Shown piece by piece: positions 1 through 8,625 of a stretch of 64,000 nucleotides of DNA; within the stretch, counting starts at the first letter, position 1; each line of letters begins with the position of its first letter. The translations under genes and the position numbers were made by a program. Below the pieces are notes generated by a model. It saw only the letters and a program-made list of their open reading frames with translations. It made no database searches and was not told the origin of the DNA. The DNA is taken from contig NZ_QGGP01000004.1 in the NCBI RefSeq assembly GCF_003148645.1, forward strand, positions 62,001 to 126,000, read 5' to 3'. Source of the stretch: Xanthomarina spongicola. Its GTDB lineage: Bacteria; Bacteroidota; Bacteroidia; Flavobacteriales; Flavobacteriaceae.

Positions 1-140
1 GCTCGTTCTTGTACTGTATAAACAGTATCCACTTTTGCTGCTTGTCTTCTAAGTTCTTTTTCAGATTTTAAATCTTGAGAAAATGCCGTAGACATTGAAA
101 CTAAAATTGCTATTAAAAATAGGATTGGTTTTTTTTTCAT
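1..140 (-). CDS. Secreted protein, N-terminal part only
   Basis: The reverse strand reads an ATG at 138-140, then MKKKPILFLIAILVSM, a clear Sec signal peptide, and a cleavage-like SFSQ-type end (TAFSQ) before DLKSEKELRRQAAKVD. The gene leaves the window after about 46 residues, so nothing can be said of its function beyond export. The charged n-region and hydrophobic core are visible directly. The -7-like element TAnnTTTG is not obvious in the short upstream stretch. Confidence 0.75.
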   Translation of the reverse strand, partial: MKKKPILFLIAILVSMSTAFSQDLKSEKELRRQAAKVDTVYTVQER

Positions 141-195
141 TATTAAAATATTTAGTATTCAAATATACAATTTTATAAAAAATGTTTATGATTAA

Positions 196-366
196 TTTTA
201 TTTAATTAATTCTATAAATTTATCTTTCAAGAAAAACATTAATAAAAAAGAGATTCATTTTAAAACTACAAATCAATTAGATTTAAGTAGCTATACAAGT
301 GGTATATATTTTATTCATTTAAATTCTAATCAAGAATCTTATGTTCATAAAGTAATTAAAAACTAA
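196..366 (+). pseudogene. Remnant of a T9SS type A C-terminal sorting domain
   Basis: This open stretch has no start codon and is closed upstream by a TAA at 193-195. Its end reads LDLSSYTSGIYFIHL, then HKVIKN and a stop. This is the typical last part of a Por-secretion (T9SS type A) sorting domain: LDLS-x-L-xxGIYFI followed by a basic K-V-I-K tail. The same pattern ends the intact proteins at 28796 and 42624. The rest of the carrier protein is missing, so it is read as the 3' scar of a deleted secreted protein. A perfect terminator follows directly, as expected for a former gene end. Confidence 0.7.
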
Positions 367-387
367 CTCAAACAAGTTATAATCCAT

Positions 388-417
388 AAAAGGCTTCGAG
401 AAATCGAAGCTTTTTTT
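388..417 (+). terminator. Rho-independent terminator
   Basis: A 7-bp perfect stem (GCTTCGA/TCGAAGC) closed by a GAAA tetraloop at 400-403 is followed by seven T. It lies 25 bp after the sorting-domain remnant and would have ended that gene. Confidence 0.85.
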
Positions 418-521
418 ATGATTAAAAATGATATAAAAATCAGAAATTCAGACATTTATTTCTATCTCAAGAAACTAATAACTAATGTGGCTTAAGCAAA
501 TATTTATAATATTAACAAATA

Positions 522-570
522 ATTGTCTAATTTTTTCATGATATAGTTAGACAATATTGTATATTTACAA
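522..570 (+). promoter_or_regulatory. Promoter and inverted-repeat operator of the TetR-aarF-photolyase operon
   Basis: ATTGTCTAA at 522-530 and TTAGACAAT at 547-555 are perfect inverted copies 16 bp apart. They are followed by TATATTTAC, close to the Bacteroidota -7 element TAnnTTTG. An inverted repeat over the promoter of a gene for a TetR-like protein suggests autoregulation; which protein binds here is inference. Confidence 0.5.
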
Positions 571-586
571 AAAATAATTTGTTATT

Positions 587-1246
587 ATGGCAAAAAAGAA
601 AGCACTAAGCAATAAAGATATTATGTCTTTATACATGAATTATGTACTAAAACATAATAAAAAACCAGATACTGTCTATAAGTTTTCAAGTGAAAACAAA
701 TTTGATGAACAAGATTTTTACATGCATTTCACCTCATTCGAAGCATTAGAAAAATATATATTTAATATTTTTTTTGAGAATACAATAGGAATATTAAACA
801 AGAGTCAAGATTACAATTCTTTCGACTCAAGAAATAAACTCCTTAGTTTCTATTATACCTTTTTTGAAAACTTGACTGCCAACAGAAGCTATGTTATGTT
901 TTCTTTAGAACAAGAAAAAAACAGCTTAAAAGGTCTTAAAAAGTTGTCAAAATTAAGACATAATTTTACAAACTACATTAAAGAAATAGATATAGATATG
1001 ATAGATGTAAAACAGAAACAAATAGATCAAATTCAACAAAAGGCACTACAGGAATCTGCTTGGGTTCAGTTCTTAATAACATTAAAGTTTTGGATGGAAG
1101 ACTCTTCAAAATCGTTCGAAAAAACAGATATTTTTATTGAGAAGTCGGTAAATACTAGTTTCGATATTCTCCAGATCACGCCTCTTAAAAGTGTTATTGA
1201 TTTTGGGAAATTTTTATTTAAAGAAAAAGTAAACTTGAACTTATGA
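587..1246 (+). CDS. TetR-like transcriptional regulator
   Basis: This 219-residue protein has the size and helical layout of TetR/AcrR regulators. The N-terminal ~55 residues (DIMSLYMNYVLKHNKKPDTVYKF...DFYMHFTSFEALEKYIFN) correspond to a helix-turn-helix in which the usual FYxHF signature appears as FYMHFTSFEALE. The rest would be the ligand/dimer domain, with no hint of a ligand. It is the first gene of a coupled operon; its last four bases (ATGA) overlap the start of the kinase gene. The order regulator, AarF kinase, SDR-DUF2867, photolyase suggests control of a light- or oxidative-stress response. The ATG chosen follows an A-rich leader and the promoter/inverted repeat at 522-570. Confidence 0.72.
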   Translation: MAKKKALSNKDIMSLYMNYVLKHNKKPDTVYKFSSENKFDEQDFYMHFTSFEALEKYIFNIFFENTIGILNKSQDYNSFDSRNKLLSFYYTFFENLTANRSYVMFSLEQEKNSLKGLKKLSKLRHNFTNYIKEIDIDMIDVKQKQIDQIQQKALQESAWVQFLITLKFWMEDSSKSFEKTDIFIEKSVNTSFDILQITPLKSVIDFGKFLFKEKVNLNL

Positions 1247-2553
1247 AAACAATAGATAAAATTCCAACATCAAAAATTCAACGAGCATCCAAATTAGTAA
1301 CAACTGGAGCAAAAGTTGGTGTAAACTATATTAAATATTATGGAGATAAAATGGTTACTAATAAAGACGAAGCCAAAGATCGTTTAAATAAAAACAATGC
1401 AGAGGATATATACAATAGTTTAAAACAACTTAAAGGTAGTGCCTTAAAAGTGGCACAAATGTTAAGTATGGAAAAATCTATTTTGCCTCAGGCTTATGTA
1501 GAGAAATTCTCTTTAGCTCAATTTTCCGTTCCACCATTATCACCTGCTTTAGTACTTAAAACATTTAAAAAGCACTTTGGAAAAACACCAGAAGAATTAT
1601 ATGATACTTTTAACGCAACTTCTGTAAATGCTGCTAGTATTGGTCAAGTACATTTAGCAGAAAAAAATGGGAAAAAACTTGCTGTGAAAATCCAATATCC
1701 AGGAGTTGCAGAAAGTATCACATCAGATTTAGCAATGGTAAAGCCTGTAGCCATGAGCATGTTTAATATTAAAGGAAAAGATTCAGATAAATATTTTAAA
1801 GAAGTTGAAACAAAACTCATCGAGGAAACTGACTACATTTTAGAAGTAGCACAAAGTCAAGAAATTGCAAAAGCATGTGCACACATTCCAAATTTAAAAT
1901 TTCCAAAATATTATGAAAACTTGTCTTCAGATAGAATTATTACCATGGACTATATGGAAGGCAAGCATTTATCTGAATTCACCAAACAAAATACAGACGA
2001 AAAGAAGGCCAACAAAATTGGACAAGCCCTTTGGGATTTTTACATGTATCAAATTCATTACTTGAAAAAAGTACATGCAGATCCTCATCCTGGAAATTTT
2101 TTAATTTCAGACGAAGGAAATCTGATAGCTTTAGATTTTGGCTGTGTAAAAACCATTCCAGAAAACTTTTATATTCCTTATTTTGAATTGGCTAAAAAGG
2201 AAAATATTAGTAATCAAGAAGTATTTCTTTCAAAATTATACGAATTAGAAATATTAAAACAAGAAGACACTGAAGAAGAAAAATCCTTTTTCTCCAAAAT
2301 GTTTCATGATATGCTTAGTTTATTTTCATTACCATTACATGATGAAACATTCGATTTTTCAAACAATCAATTCTTTATAAAAATAGCCCAATTAGGCGAG
2401 CAATATTCTAAAAATTCACAAATAAGAAAATATAATGCTAATAGAGGTTCGAAACATTTTATATATATGAATAGAACCTTCTTTGGACTTTATAACCTAA
2501 TGTTCGACTTGAAAGCAAAAAATATTGTAATTAATAATTTTAATACGCTATAA
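1243..2553 (+). CDS. AarF/ABC1/UbiB family protein kinase-like protein
   Basis: This 436-residue member of the atypical ABC1/UbiB kinase family shows the family's Ala-rich loop (AASIGQVHLA near residue 135), the lysine-bearing strand (LAVKIQYPG), the catalytic HADPHPGNF and metal-binding LDFGCV. The KxGQ motif near the N-terminus reads KVAQ. Known members support ubiquinone biosynthesis or lipid-linked functions. This lineage normally uses menaquinone and the gene sits with a photolyase, so a stress or membrane-lipid role is more likely than ubiquinone synthesis (inference). It overlaps the upstream regulator by 4 bp and the downstream SDR gene by 1 bp (TAATG), showing translational coupling. 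Confidence 0.85.
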   Translation: MKTIDKIPTSKIQRASKLVTTGAKVGVNYIKYYGDKMVTNKDEAKDRLNKNNAEDIYNSLKQLKGSALKVAQMLSMEKSILPQAYVEKFSLAQFSVPPLSPALVLKTFKKHFGKTPEELYDTFNATSVNAASIGQVHLAEKNGKKLAVKIQYPGVAESITSDLAMVKPVAMSMFNIKGKDSDKYFKEVETKLIEETDYILEVAQSQEIAKACAHIPNLKFPKYYENLSSDRIITMDYMEGKHLSEFTKQNTDEKKANKIGQALWDFYMYQIHYLKKVHADPHPGNFLISDEGNLIALDFGCVKTIPENFYIPYFELAKKENISNQEVFLSKLYELEILKQEDTEEEKSFFSKMFHDMLSLFSLPLHDETFDFSNNQFFIKIAQLGEQYSKNSQIRKYNANRGSKHFIYMNRTFFGLYNLMFDLKAKNIVINNFNTL

Positions 2554-3974
2554 TGACTATTCTCGTAACAGGAGCAACTGGCTATATAGGCAAAAGACTA
2601 ATTCCTTTATTGTTAATAGAAGGGCATCATGTTATTTGTGCTGTTAGAGATAAATTACGTGCAGATAAAAACTACCTCGATAATAAACATATTGATGTTA
2701 TTGAAGTAGATTTTTTAAAGCCTGAGACTTTAAATAATATTCCAAAAAATATAGATATAGCTTATTTTCTAATACATTCTATGTCTAATGCTTCCAATAA
2801 TTTTGAAAGTTTAGAAGAACGGTGTGCATTAAATTTTAAATCCCAAATAGAGAAAACAGAAATCAAACAAGTTATTTATTTAAGTGGTATAACTAATGAC
2901 AATAATCTGTCTAAGCATCTAAAATCTCGAAAAAATGTTGAAGACACTTTAGAATCTGAATATTATGCCTTAACTGTATTTAAAGCTGGAATTATTGTTG
3001 GTTCTGGTAGTTCTTCATTTGAAATTATAAGAGATTTGGTAGAAAAACTACCAGTTATGATTGCCCCAAAATGGCTCCATACCAAAACACAACCTTTGGC
3101 TGTTCGCGATGTATTAGCCTTTCTAACTAAGAGTGCTGACAATAATGAAACTTTCAACAAAACTTTCGATATTTTTGGACCAGAAGTATTAACCTATAAA
3201 CAAATGCTACTCCAATTTGCAGAAGTTAGAAACCTAAAAAGGCACATTATAACCGTTCCAGTAATGACACCAAAACTATCGTCATATTGGTTATATTTTG
3301 TAACTTCGACCTCTTACAAATTAGCCTCTAACTTAGTAGATAGTATGGGTGTTGAAATAATTGGGAATCATAGCGAAATAAATGCTATATTGGAGGTCGA
3401 ACCTTTAACATACAAAGAGGCTGTAAAACTGGCTTTTGAAAAAATTGAACAAAATAGTATTATATCTAGTTGGAAAGATTCGTTTATTAGTAGTGGAACC
3501 CTAAAAGACAACTTTCACAACTATATTAATATTCCAAGTTATGGCTGTTTTAAAGATTACAAAGAACACGAGGTTATCAATTCAAAAAAGACTATCGACA
3601 AAATATGGGCTATTGGTGGACAAACAGGTTGGTATTACGGAAATACACTTTGGAAACTTAGAGGTTATGTAGACAAACTCTTTGGAGGAATTGGCTTGAG
3701 ACGTGGTAGAACTAGTGTTACAGAGTTGGATTCTGGAGATGCTTTAGATTTTTGGCGAGTTATTTATGCCGATAAAACACAGCAAAGACTCCTACTCTAT
3801 GCCGAAATGAAGCTTCCTGGTGAAGCATGGTTAGAATTTAAAATTGAAGATAAAATATTAAAACAAACAGCCACTTTTAGACCTCACGGTTTGGCTGGCA
3901 GATTGTATTGGTATAGTGTATTACCATTTCATGGAATTATTTTTAATGGAATGATAAAAAAATTAAGTACTTAA
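2553..3974 (+). CDS. SDR-type NAD(P)-binding protein with C-terminal DUF2867 domain
   Basis: Residues 1-300 form an atypical short-chain dehydrogenase/epimerase domain that opens with the TGATGYIGKRL nucleotide-binding loop. The last ~160 residues, from WAIGGQTGWYYG to the end, match the DUF2867 domain (LFGGIGLRRGR, PGEAWLEF, GLAGRLYWYSVLPFH). This fusion is frequent in bacterial light-stress clusters next to photolyase or cryptochrome genes. The substrate is unknown. The start codon overlaps the stop of the AarF gene by one base. A 43-bp A/T-rich gap separates it from the small gene that follows. Confidence 0.82.
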   Translation: MTILVTGATGYIGKRLIPLLLIEGHHVICAVRDKLRADKNYLDNKHIDVIEVDFLKPETLNNIPKNIDIAYFLIHSMSNASNNFESLEERCALNFKSQIEKTEIKQVIYLSGITNDNNLSKHLKSRKNVEDTLESEYYALTVFKAGIIVGSGSSSFEIIRDLVEKLPVMIAPKWLHTKTQPLAVRDVLAFLTKSADNNETFNKTFDIFGPEVLTYKQMLLQFAEVRNLKRHIITVPVMTPKLSSYWLYFVTSTSYKLASNLVDSMGVEIIGNHSEINAILEVEPLTYKEAVKLAFEKIEQNSIISSWKDSFISSGTLKDNFHNYINIPSYGCFKDYKEHEVINSKKTIDKIWAIGGQTGWYYGNTLWKLRGYVDKLFGGIGLRRGRTSVTELDSGDALDFWRVIYADKTQQRLLLYAEMKLPGEAWLEFKIEDKILKQTATFRPHGLAGRLYWYSVLPFHGIIFNGMIKKLST

Positions 3975-4017
3975 AACAGAGTTTTAATTATAAATAATTA
4001 TTAAATCAGTAAAAATT

Positions 4018-4242
4018 ATGGAACTTATAGACAAAGCTTTAGAATTTGAAAAAACAAGTTTAAAATCCTTATCTACAAGCGATCGTATTGAAATTTCCAG
4101 AGAAGCTAAAGCGCTTATTCTAAGTTTAAATGAAGTTTACAAAACTGAAAAGAATGAAGAAATCATGGAAATCATGAAGCGACTTACTGCAATGAAACGC
4201 AAAGTTGAAAAAAGATTAAAAGGTAGACCTTCTTCAAATTAA
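4018..4242 (+). CDS. Small helical protein of the photolyase operon
   Basis: This protein of 74 residues is not recognised as a named family. It is highly charged and predicted to be entirely helical (ALEFEKTSLKSLSTSDR, then EIMEIMKRLTAMKRKVEKRLKGR). It has no signal peptide, membrane segment or cysteine. Its place between the SDR-DUF2867 and photolyase genes, in the same direction and with short gaps, argues for a real co-transcribed gene. A small adaptor or DNA/RNA-associated role is possible, but nothing in the sequence proves one. Confidence 0.65.
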   Translation: MELIDKALEFEKTSLKSLSTSDRIEISREAKALILSLNEVYKTEKNEEIMEIMKRLTAMKRKVEKRLKGRPSSN

Positions 4243-4283
4243 CAGTCAATCTGTAACTATTAAGTATATAATTGATACTTATA

Positions 4284-5594
4284 ATGCAACAAACAATTAA
4301 TATTTTTTGGTTTCGCAGAGATTTACGTTTAGATGATAATGTAGGCTTTTATCAAGCATTAAATGATAAACTTCCTGTATTACCTATCTTTATTTTTGAT
4401 ACTGAAATTTTAGACGAACTTCCAAAAGACGATTCTAGAGTTACTTTTATTTATAAAACTCTTCAAAAATTAAAAGAAGAACTTCAAGTTAAATACAAAA
4501 GTGATATTTCTTTATATAAGGGTAAACCTATAGATGTTTTCAAAGATATAGTTAGTAATTATCGCATTGACTCTGTTTACACCAATCACGATTACGAGCC
4601 TTATGCTAAAAAAAGAGACACTGAAATTGAAACCTTTTTTTCAAAGAAAGACATAACATTTAGAACTTTTAAGGATCAGGTTATTTTTGAAAAAGACGAA
4701 GTTGTAAAAAAAGATGGCAAACCTTATTTGGTCTATACTCCTTATATGAAAACTTGGAAGACTAAATTTCAAGCTGAAGAATTAAAAACTTTTGATACAA
4801 AAAGTCTGTTCAATAGCTTACTTCACATAAAAGATGTTCCAAATGTAAGTCTTCAACATTTAGGGTTCAAACCATCAAATCAAGAGATTTTAGATTATAC
4901 TGTAGATTCTAAATTAATACAAACCTATGAAGATACTAGAAACTTTCCTGCAAAAGATAGCACATCTAGACTAGGACCACATTTACGTTTTGGAACTGTA
5001 AGCATAAGACAAATAGTGAAAAAAGCGATAGCAGAAACGAACGAAGTTTTTTTGCAAGAATTAATCTGGAGAGAGTTTTTTATGCAAATCCTATGGCATT
5101 TTCCGGAAACAATTCATAGAAGTTTTAAGCCAAAATATGACAATATTAAGTGGCGAAATAACGAAGAAGAATTTAAACTCTGGTGTCAAGGAAAAACAGG
5201 CTATCCTTTAGTTGATGCTGGCATGAGACAATTAAACCAAACAGGTTTTATGCATAATCGGGTTAGAATGTTGGTTGGTAGTTTTTTATGCAAACATTTA
5301 CTTATAGATTGGCGTTGGGGAGAAGCTTATTTTGCCAAAAAGTTACACGATTACGAAATGGCTAGCAATATTGGAAACTGGCAATGGGTTGCTGGTTGTG
5401 GTGTGGATGCAGCTCCATATTTCAGAATATTTAATCCCACTACACAAATAGAAAAATTTGATAAAGAGCTTAAATATATTTCCAAATGGGTTCCAGAATT
5501 TCAAGAACTCACCTATCCTTCTCCAATAGTTGACCATAAAAAAGCTCGAGAACGTTGTTTAAAAATATATAAAGAAGCTTTAAATGCAGTTTAA
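4284..5594 (+). CDS. Deoxyribodipyrimidine photolyase / cryptochrome
   Basis: This 436-residue FAD flavoprotein of the cryptochrome/photolyase family repairs cyclobutane pyrimidine dimers or senses blue light. The N-terminal antenna domain starts INIFWFRRDLRLDDN. The C-terminal FAD domain shows ELIWREFFMQILWHFP, GYPLVDAGMRQL, TGFMHNRVRM and DYEMASNIGNWQWVAGCGVDAAPYFRIFNP, which carries FAD-binding and electron-transfer tryptophan positions typical of class I enzymes. The start is placed at ATG 4284; a TTG at 4272 in the same frame would add only four residues. Family members are split between repair and sensing, and sequence alone does not decide. Its 3' end overlaps the convergent murA by 4 bp. 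Confidence 0.88.
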   Translation: MQQTINIFWFRRDLRLDDNVGFYQALNDKLPVLPIFIFDTEILDELPKDDSRVTFIYKTLQKLKEELQVKYKSDISLYKGKPIDVFKDIVSNYRIDSVYTNHDYEPYAKKRDTEIETFFSKKDITFRTFKDQVIFEKDEVVKKDGKPYLVYTPYMKTWKTKFQAEELKTFDTKSLFNSLLHIKDVPNVSLQHLGFKPSNQEILDYTVDSKLIQTYEDTRNFPAKDSTSRLGPHLRFGTVSIRQIVKKAIAETNEVFLQELIWREFFMQILWHFPETIHRSFKPKYDNIKWRNNEEEFKLWCQGKTGYPLVDAGMRQLNQTGFMHNRVRMLVGSFLCKHLLIDWRWGEAYFAKKLHDYEMASNIGNWQWVAGCGVDAAPYFRIFNPTTQIEKFDKELKYISKWVPEFQELTYPSPIVDHKKARERCLKIYKEALNAV

Positions 5595-6901
5595 TCTAAT
5601 CGCTCTATCTTCGCTCCAATAGCTCTTAAACGTGTATCAATATTTTCGTAACCTCTGTCTATTTGCTCAATGTTATGAATTGTAGATGTTCCTTTTGCTG
5701 ATAATGCAGCAATTAATAAAGACACACCTGCTCTAATATCTGGAGAAGTCATGGTAGTTGCTTTTAATTGCGATTTAAAATCATGACCAATAACAGTCGC
5801 TCTATGTGGATCGCAAAGAATAATTTTTGCTCCCATGTCTATTAATTTATCTACAAAAAACAAACGGCTTTCAAACATTTTTTGATGCACTAGAACACTA
5901 CCTCTTGCTTGTGTTGCAACAACTAAAATAATACTTAATAAATCTGGTGTAAATCCTGGCCAAGGTGCATCAGAAATAGTTAAAATAGAACCATCAATAT
6001 AGTTTTGAATTTCATATCCATTTTTATGGGCTGGAATATGAATATCATCTCCTTGACGTTCTACAGTAATTCCTAGTTTTCTAAACACATTAGGAATTTG
6101 TCCTAAATCATCCCAACTAACGTTTGTTATAGTAAGCTCACTCTTTGTCATGGCAGCTAAACCAATCCAACTTCCAATTTCAATCATGTCTGGAAGCATT
6201 CTGTGCTCAGTACCTCCAAGACTATCTACACCTTCTATAATTAACATATTAGAACCAATACCACTAATTTTTGCTCCCATACGATTAAGCATTTTGCAAA
6301 GTTGTTGTAAGTAAGGTTCGCAAGCTGCATTATAAATTGTAGTAGTTCCTTCTGCTAAAACAGCAGCCATAACAATATTTGCTGTTCCTGTAACCGAAGC
6401 TTCATCTAGAAGCATATAGGTTCCTTTTAGTCTTTTGGCTTCAACACCATAGAAATAGTCTTCTCTATTATATCTAAATTTGGCTCCTAATTTAATAAAA
6501 CCTTCAAAATGGGTATCTAATCTTCTTCTTCCAATTTTATCTCCACCTGGCTTTGGAATATATCCTTTACCAAATCGAGCTAAAAGTGGTCCTACAATCA
6601 TAATAGATCCTCTTAAACCTCTTCCATCTTTTTTAAATTCGGCAGATTCTAAATACTTAAGATTTATGTTTTCAGCTTTAAAAGTATAAGATCCAGTTCC
6701 AATCTTGTTTACCTCTACACCTAGTTTCTTTAATAATTCAATTAATTTATTAACATCTACTATATCTGGTATGTTATTTATAGTAACAAGTTCTGGTGTA
6801 AGTATAACAGCACATAAAATTTGAAGTGCTTCGTTTTTTGCTCCTTGAGGCTGTATTTTTCCTTTTAACTGATGACCTCCTTCAATTTTGAATATTCCCA
6901 T
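5591..6901 (-). CDS. murA: UDP-N-acetylglucosamine 1-carboxyvinyltransferase (MurA)
   Basis: MurA transfers enolpyruvate from PEP to UDP-GlcNAc, the first committed step of peptidoglycan synthesis, in the cytoplasm. The 436-residue length, the N-terminal GAKNEALQI, the GPLLARFGKG loop and the SPDIRAGVSLLIAAL segment are all family hallmarks. The active-site loop reads PGGDKIGRRRLDTH: position 121, equivalent to Cys115 of E. coli MurA that fosfomycin alkylates, is Asp. In other bacteria the Cys-to-Asp form is active but insensitive to fosfomycin. It is followed 7 bp after the DUF4290 gene in one transcription unit and is convergent with the photolyase. Confidence 0.95.
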   Translation of the reverse strand: MGIFKIEGGHQLKGKIQPQGAKNEALQILCAVILTPELVTINNIPDIVDVNKLIELLKKLGVEVNKIGTGSYTFKAENINLKYLESAEFKKDGRGLRGSIMIVGPLLARFGKGYIPKPGGDKIGRRRLDTHFEGFIKLGAKFRYNREDYFYGVEAKRLKGTYMLLDEASVTGTANIVMAAVLAEGTTTIYNAACEPYLQQLCKMLNRMGAKISGIGSNMLIIEGVDSLGGTEHRMLPDMIEIGSWIGLAAMTKSELTITNVSWDDLGQIPNVFRKLGITVERQGDDIHIPAHKNGYEIQNYIDGSILTISDAPWPGFTPDLLSIILVVATQARGSVLVHQKMFESRLFFVDKLIDMGAKIILCDPHRATVIGHDFKSQLKATTMTSPDIRAGVSLLIAALSAKGTSTIHNIEQIDRGYENIDTRLRAIGAKIERLD

Positions 6902-6908
6902 TAGCTAC

Positions 6909-7562
6909 TTAATAACGTTTTCTTGGTCTATTTGAATGACTTCCTCCTTTTTTATGATGTGTTTTTTTAGTGCTTGAAGAATATTTTTTCTTACTCCTCA
7001 TTAAGCTTGTAGCATCTGTTAAATCTTCATCAAAGTTTTTAAGATCTAATTTTCCACCAGATAATTCACGTAAGTGACCAAAAATAACATCGTCTTCTAC
7101 TGTATCTTTATTCCAGTTTAGAAAACATTTTTTCATGTGGTTTGCTATCGTGTAAACCAATGCTTCTTTCATTTCACCTTCTTCCCATGTACAAGCCACA
7201 TCAATCATGGTTTTAATATTGTTTCCGTAGAATCTATATTTTGGAAAATTTTGAGGATATTTTAATGTTTCTGGTCTAGCATATAATTCTTCTCTAGATG
7301 GCATTGGATAAGGAGAATCTACATCTATATCAAAATCTGCCATAATAAACAGCTGATCCCAAAGTTTATGTTGAAAATCTGGAACATCACGTAAATGAGG
7401 TTGCAGATTTCCCATAACCGAAATAATTGCTTTAGCTACTTTATTTCTCTCTTCTTTTGTTTCACGTGATTTAGCATAGTTAATCATTTTCTGCATATGT
7501 CTTCCATACTCAGGAATAATTAAATGTTCACGTTCTGTGTTGTATTCTATATTTTCTATCAA
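6909..7562 (-). CDS. DUF4290 family protein
   Basis: This 217-residue cytoplasmic protein is of the Bacteroidota-specific DUF4290 family, recognised by EYNTEREHLIIPEYGRHMQKM, the ADFDIDVDSPYPMP segment and CTWEEGEMKEALVYTIANHMKK. The last ~35 residues are a basic Lys/His/Ser tail (KKKYSSSTKKTHHKKGG), which could contact nucleic acid or membrane phosphates. The gene lies directly upstream of murA with a 7-bp gap, an order widely kept in the phylum. No biochemical function is known to me. Confidence 0.85.
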   Translation of the reverse strand: MIENIEYNTEREHLIIPEYGRHMQKMINYAKSRETKEERNKVAKAIISVMGNLQPHLRDVPDFQHKLWDQLFIMADFDIDVDSPYPMPSREELYARPETLKYPQNFPKYRFYGNNIKTMIDVACTWEEGEMKEALVYTIANHMKKCFLNWNKDTVEDDVIFGHLRELSGGKLDLKNFDEDLTDATSLMRSKKKYSSSTKKTHHKKGGSHSNRPRKRY

Positions 7563-7630
7563 AATAAAAATGGTGTAGAGTTATAATTTTGCATGAAGTT
7601 AATTATGCATGCGCAAAGTACAAAAAAAAA

Positions 7631-7924
7631 CTAAAGACTAATAACACCTTCAACTTTTTCTGAAACTTCAATATATTTTTCAATAACAAATTCTGGACTT
7701 TTCATTTTAACACTTATAGAAATGCTCGTGTATTTGCCATTTTTAGATTCTGTTGTTTTTATTACAGCTCCCAAATTATTAAATAGCGCTTCTACACCTG
7801 CAATGCTTTCAGTATTAGATTTTACTATAAATTTATAGAGATACTCTGTAGGCCATATAGAAGTATCGTAAAGCTGAATTTTTAATTTTTCGTAAAATTC
7901 TTTAGTTTTTTTATCTTTATTCAT
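7631..7924 (-). CDS. DUF493 family protein
   Basis: This 97-residue protein has the ferredoxin-like (ACT-like) fold expected of the DUF493/YbeD family: LQLYDTSIWPTEYLYKFIVKSN, then a central helix and SKNGKYTSISISVKMKSPEFVIEKY. Family members are small cytoplasmic proteins of uncertain, perhaps regulatory, role. It is 68 bp upstream of the DUF4290 gene and reads the same way, so it probably opens the DUF493-DUF4290-murA unit. There is no signal peptide. Confidence 0.78.
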   Translation of the reverse strand: MNKDKKTKEFYEKLKIQLYDTSIWPTEYLYKFIVKSNTESIAGVEALFNNLGAVIKTTESKNGKYTSISISVKMKSPEFVIEKYIEVSEKVEGVISL

Positions 7925-8082
7925 GTGCTTTTTTACTTTTTTTAATTGTAATAGGTTTATAATAATTTGCTTTAATTTTTATTAATTTCAACCTGTTAAT
8001 TTCAAGTTGTAAAGATACTATTTCCTTTACATTTTTTATTTCTGAATTAAATTCCGAATTTTACAGCTAAAATCTTGCCAAT

Positions 8083-8625
8083 TTGAGCTCTAAAAAAATT
8101 GTTATTACTGGAGGACCAGGAACAGGTAAAACTTCTTTAATAAACGAATTAATTAATAGAAATTATTTATGTCTTGAAGAAATTTCAAGACAAGTTATCC
8201 TTGATGCCAGAAAAGATGGGGTTGAGCAACTTTTTTTAACCAATCCTCTTTTGTTTAGCGAACGCTTATTGGATAGTAGAATAAAACAATTTCAAGAAGC
8301 AAAATCTACTGAAACTTCTTTTGTATTTATAGATAGAGGTGTTCCAGACGTTTTGGCATATATGGATTATGCTAGTGAATCTTATCCGAAATCTTTTGAA
8401 GTTGCCTGTCAAAATTGCAGATACGACCAAGTATATGTATTGGCTCCATGGCAAGATATTTTTATTAGCGATAATGAACGCTATGAAAACTTTGACCAAG
8501 CAGTTAAAATTCATGAACAATTATTAAACACTTACAAAAAGTACAAATACAATTTAATAAACATCCCTTTTGATACTATTGAGAACCGAGTAGATTATTT
8601 ACTTGACACCATAACCAAGCTGTAA
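8083..8625 (+). CDS. AAA_28 family NTPase (NadR-like ATPase)
   Basis: This 180-residue P-loop ATPase has the Walker A GGPGTGKTS at residues 10-18 and FIDRGVPDVLAYMDY, a feature of the AAA_28 group related to nucleoside/nicotinamide kinases such as NadR. A kinase-like reaction is possible, but the substrate is unknown. The start is a TTG at 8083; no ATG lies between it and the P-loop. Its stop overlaps the recQ ATG by one base (TAATG), so the two are translationally coupled. Confidence 0.8.
   Translation: MSSKKIVITGGPGTGKTSLINELINRNYLCLEEISRQVILDARKDGVEQLFLTNPLLFSERLLDSRIKQFQEAKSTETSFVFIDRGVPDVLAYMDYASESYPKSFEVACQNCRYDQVYVLAPWQDIFISDNERYENFDQAVKIHEQLLNTYKKYKYNLINIPFDTIENRVDYLLDTITKL

Noticed and set aside
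4272-4283. TTG start for the photolyase
   Set aside because: The ATG at 4284 gives the usual N-terminus; the extension is four hydrophobic residues without support.
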